NCBI RefSeq assembly: GCF_020882245.1
Contig: NC_083597.1
Coordinates: 33,768,652 to 33,832,651, forward strand
Direction: 5' to 3'
Length of the DNA: 64,000 bases
Source: Rhopalosiphum padi
Taxonomy: Eukaryota > Arthropoda > Insecta > Hemiptera > Aphididae
The position numbers and the translations under genes are program-made. Numbering within the stretch: position 1 is the first letter of the stretch; each line of letters opens with the position of its first letter. This document shows positions 24,600 to 37,511 of this stretch, one piece after another. The notes below the pieces were generated by a model. That model had not been told where the DNA came from. It saw nothing but the letters and a program-made list of their open reading frames with translations, and made no database searches.

Positions 24600-27500
24600 A
24601 TGGTGAAAATTCAAAAAATAAAATAAAATAAAAAATACACATAATATATACATGCATAACGTTATACCTACTTATTATAAAACCACGATCTGTTGTTATG
24701 AAAATCACATAAGCGCTCTTTAATAACGATGAAAAATTCTCGTGATACGGTAACAATATAAATAAATATGTATTCATATTATATAGTACGTTGTATAGAT
24801 GCATATAGCTTATACTATGTATGTGTAAACAAGACATCTGTAGACGAGATAAGTATGTCGAATTATTCGGGCAAACTCGAATTATATTTCACCTAAATAG
24901 AGTGAAAATAAAAATTTTTTCATACTAACTATGGGATTAAAATCAATTATATAGGTACACGTTGGTATCCACCTAAATATTCAGTATAAACAATTTACAT
25001 CATTGACATTCGTTATAATTTAAACCGTTTTGTATTTTCGCAAACGTTTTTATGACAAAAACCATTACATTTTTATCAAAATATTTTTCAAACAGTAAAA
25101 TTAATGGTAGGTTTAATGCATTTTTTATTTTAATGGTTATAATAACGTAAATTATTTTTAACGTATAATTTATAAATTAGGTATGATAATAATAGACCTC
25201 CGTCAAGGAAAGAACATTATAATAAGATTAAGAATTTATCAAAAATCGTTACGACCGTAACTTACCATGTAATTTACATTTGTTTAAGGGTTGACTACAT
25301 TTATTTACTTCTTGAATAAATTGTTTGATGTAAAATTACACAATCCCGTGCGTGTTAGCGAAAATTCAAGTGAAATTACCGCTTACACTAAACGAAAGGT
25401 CATTTGATGAATTTTATTTTGTAATTATGACTAACTGACTAACATCTTCATCCTTTATATTTTAAAACAAATGATAAAAAAAATAGTTGCCAACCAAATT
25501 TGCCTATACAAAAATCACATGATATTTATTTAATTATCAAAAACACTTGATATAACCAAAATATCAAATATAAATATAAACTCAAATAATCATTGTTATT
25601 TAATTAGGAATTTAATATTTCTGATATTAAGGTAAAAATCATATTTCTCTATATAAATAAAAATAAATAAATAGATAACCAACATTTTTTTTGTAAAAAT
25701 AAGTATCTTAATAAATAATAATTATTTTAAATGAACGATTTGTTATGGTTATACATTGAATTTTGTTTTTATTAAATACTCAACATAATATTTTTCAGGC
25801 TTTACATATACTTATAATGGTATTATAATACAAAGCAAATCACAATGTCAAAAGTTAAAACTTCGAAATTCAATATTTTCAAATGTTTATGTGCTGACTA
25901 AGTTGAATACAATAGAAGGTAGATATGACATATTATTATTCGTCATACATTTAACAGTTATTTTAATTATAATGTAATATAAGAAGTACAATTGATAATT
26001 ATTATTGTTGTTTGTAAAATTACGTTTTGTTCATTAAATTGTTACACACAATAATATAATAATATAACAATGACGTCGTTGTAAAACGATATTGTAAAAT
26101 TGTTTTATTTAAATTAATGATCTTTATTGATTTTTATTGAAAAATATACACTCAATATTTGCTGTCATATTAAACTATAAATATTCATTAATACGCAAGT
26201 GATTAATTTATTGGAAAACGATAAACTAATAAGTAATCGTTCGATATCAGTTACACGAAAATTCGTTCACTACTCCATTATTTTCTTAAAAAATGTAATA
26301 TTGTCGGTAGACTTCAACATGAATGGTTGAGTTTTGATATGAAATAATATAATATCGTAACGACTTGAAGACGTTTCGTAGCACATGCGCCGTACACTTT
26401 GTCGCTGATAAATAATTAAAACGCATAAAACACCTGAACCACGTACACTAAAGGGAATAATAATACTACCTACTACCTTGTCTTACATGCATAATTCGTT
26501 TTTCCGCTAACGGTAAAGTAGTAAGGTTAAGTTGGGTAAAATGTATACAAAAATAGCTGGGAGACTATACATCGGGCGCACACGTGTTATATACTTATAT
26601 CTATATCTATACGTAATTATATTAGATTTTACGAACATTGTACGCACACATTACACGACGTCATGTTGACAATCTTCAAAAACGTCGAGGCAGCAGACGA
26701 CCGGTGGTTGCAACGACAGAAAATGCCTTATAGTGTAGAATAACGTTGTTATGAATTGTATATGTGTTGCGTATGCTCCGAAACTGTCGGAAAATCCACT
26801 AATATGGTACTCAACTGGACATACTTTATTACCATACAAACAGTGACGTACCAATTACTAGGTGTAATTTTTTGTTTACATTTGTACTAAGTAAAGTAAA
26901 TGAACAACTAAAAATTAATTAATTTTTTACTAAAAATATAGTGCGACGTATTTACCTAAGCAATAATTCGACCAAAAAAAAAAAAAAAATTATACTTTTA
27001 TGAGAATTGTGAATAATATAATAAACGTGTATTATATATTTTATAACATAGCTGAGTTATTATTTAGGTTTATATTTGCAATATATGGGCTATATTATCA
27101 GAATTTCAATTCGTACTATAACAAAAACTGATATTTAAGAGTTTATTTATTTATTTCATTTATTCGTTTATAATATTAATATAATACGTTTTTATGAATA
27201 AACACAGTGAAAAATTAGAGATATATTATAAATCTAACAAATTAATTAGGCGATCATTTCATCTATTTAATTCGTATCGGTTAAATAAATCCATATTCTC
27301 ATTAACACGCACAGTCTACGATTATTTTAGAAGAAAGTTTTTCAATCAAAAGATCTTTATACTCGAGGTAAAAGTTTCGGTGAAATCGTTATAAACCACA
27401 TAGGCTCTTTACAGCGATTTTCCGATAATAATAATTGTAAAATGTCGTAATAGATTCTATAGAAATGGTTTAGGTCTCCAAATAATTTTAAAACGACGTT

Positions 27501-29405
27501 ATAATAAATCGTTTTACTTTTCAATCCCTAAATAGTAATTGGTGGCATTATTGTTCATGATCAAATACTTTCTAAACGATTGGTTTCTATTACATATATA
27601 ATGCGATACAGGGTGTTTAAATCATGAATTTATTTCGTTTAATTATTTTGCAGCTGAGAAATTATTAAAAATCCGGTAATACATGTATGTATTCAAAAAT
27701 TTAAAATATATACAATTGCTGGTTTATATTATAATATTATTATAATTTAATATATATTTGTATTGATTGAATTTAGTCATTAGGTCAGTAATATAAACAA
27801 TACGTCAACTCAATAATATATGCAAACATATTGTTTCGGTAGATAATATATTATGTAAATATAATATAATATTTAGAATAGTTGATAGGAACACTGTTTT
27901 TAAAAAAAAAAAATAATAATTCTAAGATTCGACGTTATAAAATTGCATATACAATGCGCCGTTATAAGAAAATCATTAATATTATTTTATTAATTATTAT
28001 AAAATAACAATGTACGGGGTCGCTTACTGGCAACAATGTGTTTCTATTGTTATAAAGTAGCTTATATAACTAATATGTTATGTATTTATACTTGAATATC
28101 TTTATTAAGTATTATATTTTTATAATGGTAAAATATAGTTCAAATATTATAATAAATTATTATTGTAAAGTATTGTAATAAATGAATGTTCTATAATATT
28201 ATATATTATAGTATTATTATTTTATCGTGCAATACGAATATTTTGGAATCACAATTTTGTTGATAATACATAATTATAACATCAAACTATTAAGTATACA
28301 CGTATATTATTATCATATATATACATATATATATATATTATTATTATCATCATAAATAAATAAACTATAATATTTAAAAGTCGAACTCTTCAGTGTTTTA
28401 ACCTGACAGACTTGCCGAATCTACAAAGTTTACTTAAAAACTATATTTTTACGTTTTTGAAATAAAATTAAATTTAAAATTAAAAAAGTCATTAATAAAA
28501 ATTAGGATGTTAAATTGTAGCATAACATTAATAATCTTAAAAATTAAAATGTTAATATTTAATATTGAAGTGGAAAAATAAATGCAATAAAATGCAATAA
28601 AATAGTTTTTAAATAAATGTCAAGAAAAATTCAAATATGTTCTCAGAAATTATTGTATTGGTTAAATAGATTAGTTCATTGGAAAAATGTTGATATTTTC
28701 GATCGAATAAAATAAAATAATTAATATTCGTGTGGTTCGTTATTTATATTTGCATATATGTGCGAGAGCACTATATTATTTCTTTTAGGTATTATTGTAG
28801 TAATTTAATTAATGATAATTTACTATGCACATATTTACACAACTCACGTGAACTCAAATAAAACATTGCCTACATTTAACGCCTTATAAACGTCTTCTAT
28901 CAAATCCTTGTTCTACTACAATGTAATTACTAATTTGTTATCACTTATGACTTAAATGTAGAAAATTTGTTTTTTCATTATTAGTTCATTGTAAGTTATA
29001 CAATAAATTATATTATTTTATTTATCAAATTATTCTTAAATAGAACGATAAACAATTTGACAGTACATGGTAGTATTTATTATTTAATCCACCGATGTCT
29101 ATAGAACTTTATTCAGACTTGAGTATACTAAACAACCATTGAGTGTACTTGATCGTATGGCCGTGTAGTCGTGTTTTATCTTTCGTCTAAGCCTGGAGTA
29201 TGTTTTGGAAACATATGTTAGACAGACATCTCCATTGATTTTGTGCTTGAAAACGACACGATTATATGTACAAAATAATATATTATGTAATCCCTCATAA
29301 AGTACATTACATTACTAGCGATCACCATGTCTTCATCAGATTGAAAAATAATTTAATTTAAGATTTAAGTTTGATTTGAACTATTTTTTTTTTTTTTGCT
29401 ATCAG
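24600..29405. other. AT-rich gene-free stretch
   Basis: Mostly AT-rich with dense stops. A strong acceptor-like site (ATATTTTTCAG) at 25798 opens a plus-strand frame without ATG that runs 59 codons to TAA 25975-25977. Its start reads FTYTYNGIIIQSKSQCQKLK and it matches no known family. A moderately GC-richer patch lies at about 26340-26870. TA/TAT repeats occur near 28312-28340. No RNA gene or domain is recognised. Confidence 0.45.
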
Positions 29406-29558
29406 ACATCAAAAACGATTGAATATGACAAATTGACAAGTACTTCAAACTTTCCTCAGCTCTATATAGTATATTACAATATTGGTGATGACATCCATAT
29501 ATGCACACAACAATCCATTGAGAAAGGTGATTGTCAAAGTTTATTTAAAACATATTGA
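29406..29558 (+). CDS. Candidate terminal coding exon after a very strong splice acceptor (hypothetical)
   Basis: A tract of 14 consecutive T residues ending GCTATCAG is one of the strongest acceptor-like signals in the window. Immediately after it a frame is open for 50 codons to TGA 29556-29558. It begins TSKTIEYDKLTSTSNF, continues LYIVYYNIGDDIHICTQQ and ends CQSLFKTY. Its composition is more balanced than the Ile/Tyr/Asn-rich chance frames elsewhere. A weaker internal donor (AAAG followed by GTGATT) could end the exon near 29527 instead. I do not recognise the protein, and no upstream exon of matching phase can be proved. Chance occurrence cannot be excluded. Confidence 0.25.
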   Translation, partial: TSKTIEYDKLTSTSNFPQLYIVYYNIGDDIHICTQQSIEKGDCQSLFKTY

Positions 29559-30159
29559 ATAATCGAATGGTGTCCTTCGATGTGTTGTATACGTAAACGT
29601 ATGATATAAATTTATAACGTTTTATACCGTTCTAGCTACACAGAGGTAGTAGACTGATGTGTTAAAAGTTTAGACAAGTTTTCACGTTGACTTTAAACAA
29701 CGTAGGTAACTAATAAATAAACAATCAAATATTCAACAGAAATTTTAAATTTGTATATTATAATAAATAACAAAACATTAAATACAATAAAATAATACGC
29801 TGTATAACAGTTGTATACGACAAGTTAACCGTTTGATATACATACATATTACAGTATTACACACGGTTTGGTTCTTTTGTGCTTATATACGAAAAAATAC
29901 GATAATATAATTATTTTTTCGTTTAACGCCAGTGCAGTGGAATTTTCTCATCCCGTCCTGGATTTTAATAATACACTTTTTATAAAAAAAAATGTTTAAA
30001 TGCGTTCATAAGTTATCATCAAGTTTAGAATAAAAAAAAAAAAAAACGTGTCAGAAAAGCTTTAATAAAAAAAAAAAGTATTATCCAGTTTATTGTAATT
30101 GAACACACTTTAAAAATTTACATAATACTGTTAATGCTCTACTATATACAACCGTACGT
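29559..30159. other. AT-rich stretch without features
   Basis: Short AT-rich interval with A homopolymers near 30029-30078 and no recognisable gene, repeat family or RNA. Confidence 0.5.
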
Positions 30160-30746
30160 TATCCAAATCGCACGATTTAAGGGGAACGGAATGCGCTCAA
30201 AGGTATAAAAGCATATTACATATACCTTTCAAAACTAATTATATTCATATTACGTTACGCTCTCAAGTCTTAATGCGTATTATACATTATGAATTAATGT
30301 CGTTTAAAACTCCTACACGGATACGCGTCGATATCCTTTTACATCCGGTGCATATATTAAAACGCATTGTACAGCGATCCTCGACGTTCGTTTCGATATT
30401 TTTTCCGTCGCGTCATTCGGCGTCAGTATTGTAATGATATACATACCTACCTATACTCGCGGTCGAAATCGCGAGACACCCGACGAGGGGATGCACATCC
30501 GGAGCACAATCATACAGCATGCAACGCGAACAATAACATAAAACTGCAATTTCGCGCGTCCACCGACACCGCGTTTTTTAATGAAGGCATAAACACAGCA
30601 TATGTATATATACGAAATAATATTATATAACAATAATATACAATGTAAACACCGGTGTACACACGGTCGTCCCGTATAATTTAATGTACCTACACGTGCC
30701 GCCGACGTACACCGTATAACGTAATAATCACATTGTATAGTGAACA

Positions 30747-30771
30747 TTATATTATTATTATTATTATTATG
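30747..30771 (+). repeat. (ATT)n microsatellite
   Basis: About eight ATT units at the edge of CpG-enriched island C. Confidence 0.85.
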
Positions 30772-30933
30772 ATACGCAACTGTATTATACAGTCGACCAA
30801 CGCGAAAAAGTTTACTCGGAACGCGCGTAGTTTGTTATGCGCGTACCTACCCGCGTGTACGCCGCCGTTTCTTCGACCGTTTTCGGCGAGTATGTGTGTG
30901 GGTGCGCGTGTTAACACACACTAAGTCGTAGTC

Positions 30934-30949
30934 GGGGGGGGGGGGGGGG
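30934..30949 (+). repeat. Poly-G homopolymer
   Basis: Sixteen consecutive G residues, exceptional in DNA this AT-rich. It can form G-quadruplex-type structures and its true length may be misassembled. It lies about 40 bases upstream of a TATA-like box at 30990. Confidence 0.9.
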
Positions 30950-31181
30950 TGATGGCAAAACTTGTAAAATCTCGTCGGCGGCGCGGGCCTATATAATACA
31001 CGCGAGCCGGATACGCTCACGCCGAGGCGGGTTAAGCGCATATTATTATATATTATTAATATCGTGATATGTTACGATATTATATAATTTCGGCGGTTCG
31101 AGAGGTTCTCCGTTTTAATACGACCTGCAGCGGCTAAACTATATAATATTATCTCGTTCTATCCGTATTATTATTATTAAC

Positions 31182-31201
31182 ATCGTCGTCGTCGTCGTCG
31201 T
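31182..31201 (+). repeat. (CGT)n trinucleotide tract
   Basis: About six CGT units between ATT-type repeats inside CpG-enriched island C. Confidence 0.8.
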
Positions 31202-33536
31202 TATTATTACCGTCATCCCTGTCCTGCAGGGGTAAAGGCTGGCGGGGAGGTGCGTGTTGCGCGCGCACGTCTCGAGGGGTGAAATATAATCATATAACGT
31301 CCTGCACCACTATATATACCTACCGTAAAAAATAATTACGTTTAATAAAACGACCGGGCGTGGCAATTGGAATATAAAACTTTTCGGCTGTGTATATACG
31401 CGGCGAACACCGGTTTCCCGCTGGTTAATGTAAGTGGATTCGCGTGTCTCGAGACATTATTATCATCGTCATAACAAAATGCGAGGCGTGTTACGCAACC
31501 TTTTACGACCCCGTCGGCCGTACCTGCGCGCGTATATATACATTAATATACATATAATAATACAATATAATAATGTGTGGGCAAGTTTCTGCGTAAAAAC
31601 CCGTCCGTTTGATATTATCAAGCACAATGCCATAACGTTGTATATACGAACAACCCCCGTCTGTATAATATTATGTATTTCGTATAAAATTATATAATTT
31701 AAACGTTAAATGCTGGGCGTTGTGTATTCACGTCGCGTTTGACCATGTTAAAAGGATTTTTTTCCGTATTCGTGTTTTCGAAATTCTGATTTTTGCCGAA
31801 CACTGCGTTTTTATTCGCCATTTTTCCCGGAATTTAATTTCAGATAATCCACTCCGTTGTTTTTTTTTTCAAAACTATAGCTGTTCATTTGCATCGAATA
31901 TTCGTGGAATTGTGAACTTCAATATGAATTAAAAATCCTATATACGATCTGAGTTTCGAATAGACAACATCCGATTGTAAAAATAAACTTATTGGTAACC
32001 AATGACATGTTAATTGTAATATTATTGATAGGTACACATATTTTGAAAATATGTAATACTAGTAGGCTTTTATCGCGCACCCTGATATCAATAAAATACA
32101 TATTACAAGTGTGTGGACATCAAAAATTGAAATAAATCGAAAACTAAGAAACAATATATCGAGTTTAAAACTAAGTTTACTCCGGTTGGGGTCGAGACAG
32201 ACACCTGGTGGGTCACATACACATATGTATATAGACCGAATGTATATGGGCCGTCGCTCACCAGATTTCTGTAGGGGTAATAATATTTGCATAATCATCG
32301 CGACGTTTGGTTACGGTTAAAACTAAACGCAATGTTTATTATTATTGTACATGTGTATTGTGTATAATAATATATCATATTATTCGTGTAAAACACGATA
32401 AAAAAAAAAAACGATTGCCCTACGTGATGATATCACTCTACCACTCTAAATAATAATAATATCGTTATTAATATTAATTAATGGTTGTCTGCACGAGTAA
32501 ATATTACTACACTACTAATGTACTATAGTATTATACATACACATAAATTGTGGAAGAAAATGATAGAAAAAAACGTAATGCACTTAGAAATAATTAGCGT
32601 TAAAAGTGATGACGTTATCTGTAATTTAAAAATAATGAATTTTTTAGAAAGAGCCACAGTTAGATAATATGATAAAATAGTATCGTAAACAAAACAAAAT
32701 AGATTAAATTGGCTATTCCTTTACGAGTTAACATTGCCAGTTTTTTATCTAATAAATTGGGTTTGTTTTTAAAAAAGCATAACCTTATATAATATATTAT
32801 TATACATTTTTATCTAACACGTTGTAATAGGTACAACATTGCATAATGAAAATAAATGTCTTATCATTCGAAATATTATACCGCCAGATTTATGTGCCGT
32901 ACAGCCATTAATATGTTTTTCAGACTTATAGAGAATATTATTTCCATTTATCCTCTAAATCAGAATTCTCATATATATCATCTATATAGGTGTATAAATA
33001 TATATTAAAAATACACGAGTAACTTTTACAGAAATCTAAGATTATTAGTTATTAATGTTATTATATAGGTATTTACGAAACAAATACCTACGTGCGCATG
33101 GTATAAGTTAATATAACACTGTATCGGATGTGAATCTGTCAGACAAACTTTTTCTGTATAATAAGCCATATGTAGCCATATGTAGGTAATCATTATAATT
33201 AATGTTTTAAAGCGATTATAATCACAATAAAAATAAATATGATTCCTCATTAGTGTTTATATAATATGTATATTCAAGTTTAGTTAAAATTTATCAGTTA
33301 TTCTCACATATCTACCAAGAAATATGTATATATAAAAATAATACTCAGTGTTATTTTGTTGATATTTTTACATTAAACTATTTTATTTTATTTTATTTTT
33401 TTTAATTTAATTAAATACATGTAAAAAATTAGCGAGAATAATGTTGGTTCGAAAAAAAAAACTTCTACAATTTTACACATTCCAGTTAAATGTATTAAAT
33501 TAATTATTTAAAACCATGTTTTAATAAGTTATGGTT

Positions 33537-33582
33537 ATAAATATATATATATATATGTATGTATGTATAGAGAGAGAGAGAA
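33537..33582 (+). repeat. Compound (TA)n(TATG)n(GA)n microsatellite
   Basis: TA units, then GTAT units, then about six GA units. The GA part is complementary to the CT tract at 33728-33755, about 150 bases downstream. Confidence 0.85.
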
Positions 33583-33723
33583 AGCTAGTTATAAACACAA
33601 ATAATATAATTAATTGAGAATACTATATGGTAAATTTTATATGCACTTAAATCATTATTAATCGCTGACTTTTGAAATTTATATCACTATTAAACAATGT
33701 AGCTAAAAATAATGAAACTGTGT

Positions 33724-33727
<4 letters not shown>

Positions 33728-33755
<28 letters not shown>
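33728..33755 (+). repeat. (CT)n microsatellite
   Basis: About 14 CT units, complementary to the GA tract at about 33569-33582. A transcript across both could pair over the short shared length. Purine-pyrimidine tracts of this type are also known GAGA-factor sites in insects, but nothing here shows such use. Confidence 0.9.
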
Positions 33756-33760
<5 letters not shown>

Positions 33761-35122
33761 CCTAGTAATAACAAACCTTAATTTGTACGAACGTTGTAAT
33801 AAAAAAAAAAAACGTAATTTATTAAGGACACGAAATCGTTTCTACTGGAATTCATTTTAATCAGCATTTTCCTCCCTCGAAAACAGTATTTCATTTGAAC
33901 TGTTATTTAATGTAAAAAAATAAGAAAAAAACCATCAACAAATAAACCATAATATTGCGTTAATATTAGAAGTTATTGTAACGTCCTTTTTTCGAAATTC
34001 CCTTCGTCCTTACGTCTGGGACAACTGATTTAAACATTTCATTCGTGGGCAAAACCCAAGGATAATTTAAAGTTTTCCCATCCCTATTCCATAGCAACAG
34101 CAGACGCTCAAGGGGTAGTTGAATTAATAAGATTCCGAAAAACTTTTCTCTCGGCAATCGATGTAAAAGTATTTCGGGCGTCTCACGGAAATGGTGGTCG
34201 TACCGTTGGCAGTGACAGCGGCGAAGAAAACATTCTTACGCAAATATTTATCCAATGGAAATCCGATAAATATTCAAAATGAATCCTGCAAACTCGCGAT
34301 AATCAAAACTCGATTAATTTGCGAAAGGAAATCCTCCGAAAATGTTGTCCACATAATATTATGACTTTCTCGTCGATTACGTAGTCAGATTTTGTTTAAT
34401 TTAAAACTAAAACAACAGCCTAGATCCGCAAAAAAGTGATTTGCATTATATACTTACTTGTTTCGATATCGAGTTTTGTAACGTTTCGGTCAATAATAAA
34501 CCTTGAAATTTAAATCAGTAATTCTGAGTCTTAAAACAATATTTATAAGTTAAAATCTTTTCCTGCAAATAGTGTATTTTACAATATATAATATAATATT
34601 ATTAGTTCACAAGGATATTATGATTTACACGATTATAATAATGCTATGTACTAATGTTAGTATAATATAATCAATAAACAATAACACAAATGTGAATATA
34701 ATCATGTTATGTATTTTTTTTTAATTGCATATCGGTAGTTAATAAATGATTGTATTTTGTGTTATCAAATCTTATGGTGTTTAAAATTGACGCCCGTACT
34801 CACGTTTTGAGTTATAGTTGAAAAACCATAAAATGTATTTTGATAGAATTATTAAAAATTAACTTTTTAAATTATAATTAAAATATAGATTATTATAAAT
34901 AATGAACATTAAACTTATATAGATATTTTAGTTTATATATTATATACCTATGATATGACATCAATCACACAATATCTTGTTCATCTTGATATGATATAAA
35001 TATATACCTATCTAGATATGTAACTATACCACAATACGCTTAACGTAAACTTTTTGCCCTCTTTCACATTGTTTATCTTTTAAAAAGTTGCTGATATTAT
35101 GTTGCATTATCTTCATTTAGAA

Positions 35123-35205
35123 CAGTGGTTCTCAACTTTTTTAGTTGTGCGGACCACTAATTTTGTTAAAAAATCTTTACGGCCCGCTAATAAGTAATAA
35201 CACAC
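35123..35205 (+). mobile_element. hAT-like element terminus, solo and decayed
   Basis: Begins with CAGTGGTTCTCAACTTTTTT, followed by GCGGACCACTAA and, about 25 bases further, ACGGCCCGCTAA. This order (CAGTGGTTCTCAA, then a GGACCAC block, then a GGCCC block) is a very common hAT-type non-autonomous element end. No inverted partner (TTGAGAACCACTG) was found, so only one end survives. No transposase sequence is nearby. The right limit is approximate. Confidence 0.55.
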
Positions 35206-37511
35206 TTACATAATATAATATATATATATATATAAAACAATTGTTTATTAAGAAAAAACTTTATTGAATTTAATCACAATATTTGAACAATTTACTAAAA
35301 TATTGTTGACATTGTTTTTCTCTTACCTTGAGATATCCAATATCTGGATAGTTTATTGCATTAATTATTGAGTTATTATTGATTAAATATTATTATATAA
35401 TAGAAATCTATAAGTAATTATATATCTATGTATATTTTTTCTAAAACAGGTTTTTCAGTATAACTTAAATGTTATATAATTTCAAAATGGCCAAGTACTC
35501 GTGCAAGTTTGAATAAATAAGAATAACATAATTTTTAAATATTTTGTTTGAATTGATTTGGTTTTAAACAAAACGATTGTTTCCAAAAAATGCTTAGTTT
35601 GTTTATGTAACGAAAAATAAATAAATAACTATCTGCTTTTGTAAGATAATAAAATTATATTCAGATTATGTATTAGTTTTGCTTATTTCTTTAACAAATG
35701 CTAACTTATTTTACATAACACGCAGCTCTGATGTAATTTTCAATACTGATTTATCAATTTTAAATTTTGGATCTTATTTTATTAAATTAACAAGCTAAGA
35801 TATGTTTATTTTTTTTCTCTAATTTATATAACACAAATATGTGGAGCATTCCTGCGAATATATTCATCATAATATGATATTCGTATTGAATGTATTAACT
35901 ATTAATTTTAGTAATATTCTAAGTTGTATAAAATAAAGATTAATAATTATGAATGTGTAAATAATACAAAATTACTGAGAAATTTTAGTCATTTTTAGAA
36001 ACATAATTCAATTCAAAATGTTAATAGTACACAACATATTATAATTTAAAAATATTTGTAAATTTCCATTGGTTTAATAATGATGGTTAAACAATTATTT
36101 CAACGTATAATTTTGTTAGTGTCTAAAGTAGTTATAACTCAAATTATTAAAATACGTAGATTTACAGAGTTCGTAAATTGTTCGAAATACTTGCATATTA
36201 TAAGTTACAAGAATTTTATTTTATTTTTCATTACAATTGTTTTTTTTCTATAATGAACGATGGATACATATCTTAATGTACTAATCAAAGTACTTATAGA
36301 ACATTGGTAAATTGTAAATAACAGACATAATAAACATTTGACTGTTATTTTTACGATCGCAAATCTTTAGACTTACTGCGATAGTTCTAAAACTCGATTT
36401 TATTATTTATCTTTAATTTCTCATAGATAGTTTAGGGTATAAATGTCTTTCCGAAGATAATAGACAAAACTTCAAACTCTTACATTCGATTAATAGTGTA
36501 TTATTTACAATGGTTTCCTTATTTATTTTCAGTCAAACAGTTATCAATACTTGATATTATTTATTTTAGTAGGCATATTATGGATAAAATAAATTAAAAT
36601 GCAAAATCATTCTTATAAAGGTGAAATTATAATAAAAAAAAAAACTTGTAAAGATATATTTTTATTTCAGTTAGTTGCTGTAAAAAACACTACAATATGT
36701 ATTATGGAAATTTGGTTATAAGGAAAGTAAAAGACACTTTGAAACTTGTAGGTGTTTTATGCGTAAATAGTTGATGACTTAAAAGTGTAATACTATGACG
36801 CAAACATATAGAGAGCATTCGAGTTATAAATTATTTACTATTCTACAGTAATATATAAAAGTAGTAAGTTTCAATTTTATTTTTCATCTTAATATTTTAC
36901 AACACCGCAACTCGTTTTGAGAGTTTTTTTTCGCGTTCCCGAGAATGCTCACAAGAACAAGCACACTCAAGTAAATAAATAGTTTTATATTGCATAGCAT
37001 ATGTTTAGCGAAATTGAGAAAAGATATTGTTCAGAAAAAGTTATGCGTTCGCCATAAATGTTCTGCAATTTGTTTGTGGTGGATATATACATACAAGGCG
37101 CATTCTATCAAGACTTATATGATATGCACCCGGCACGGACAAACCAATATCGGTTAGGTAGTTTGTGCGTCACGATAATCGACTTGCACGGTACATCGTT
37201 TGCTATAATAATATATTATTGTAGCGCAGGAGAACACACTCGTCGGTTATATAGGTCAATGATTGATACGATGCGTGAGTCGGACTATAATAGTATACCT
37301 AGTCTGTATTTGAACGAACAATTTTCAAGAAAATTTTATGACGAACTACCCGGCTTATCAATAGATATATATATATATAATCATGTCTGCGCAAAATGTA
37401 ATTGAATGCGATATTTGATATTTTTAAATTTTAAATTTTAAAGTACCCTACCAATTAAATTTAATTGTTTTATGAAAACGTTATGTAGTTATCAAGAATT
37501 ATTATAAACAC
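35206..37511. other. AT-rich gene-free stretch with one unsupported ORF
   Basis: AT-rich and without recognisable genes. A plus ATG frame at 37058-37405 (115 codons) is the longest ATG-started plus frame in this AT-rich part. It begins MFCNLFVVDIYIQGAFYQDL and contains two cysteines near its end, but shows no domain, signal or family similarity. It is recorded as unsupported rather than called a gene. Confidence 0.45.

Larger units (their letters stand above)
30160..31480. promoter_or_regulatory. CpG-enriched island C with TATA-like boxes
   Basis: A 1.3-kb CpG-rich block. On the plus strand a GC-flanked TATATAAT occurs at 30990-30997. A TATAAAA lies at 31373-31379 with an inverted CCAAT (ATTGG) just upstream, and a GTAAGT donor follows at 31430. 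That arrangement would suit a TATA promoter with a short non-coding first exon ending at 31429. No initiator can be fixed by eye, and open frames on both strands lack recognisable products. The island also carries a G homopolymer, an ATT tract and a CGT tract. A promoter role is inferred. Confidence 0.35.
31700..35122. other. AT-rich gene-free stretch
   Basis: No recognisable gene. The minus frame 32298-32059 (79 codons, ATG) contains CVCDPPGVCLDPNRSK but no recognisable domain, and it is overlapped by a plus frame. A slightly GC-richer patch lies at about 33980-34390, with a 63-codon minus frame of no known similarity. GA/CT repeats at 33537-33755 are listed separately. Confidence 0.45.

Noticed and set aside
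37058..37405. 115-codon plus ATG frame
   Set aside because: It has a real ATG, but no domain, no signal peptide, no splice or promoter support and no similarity I recognise. The end is a translated TA repeat (DIYIYN). A transcript or a conserved frame would change this.
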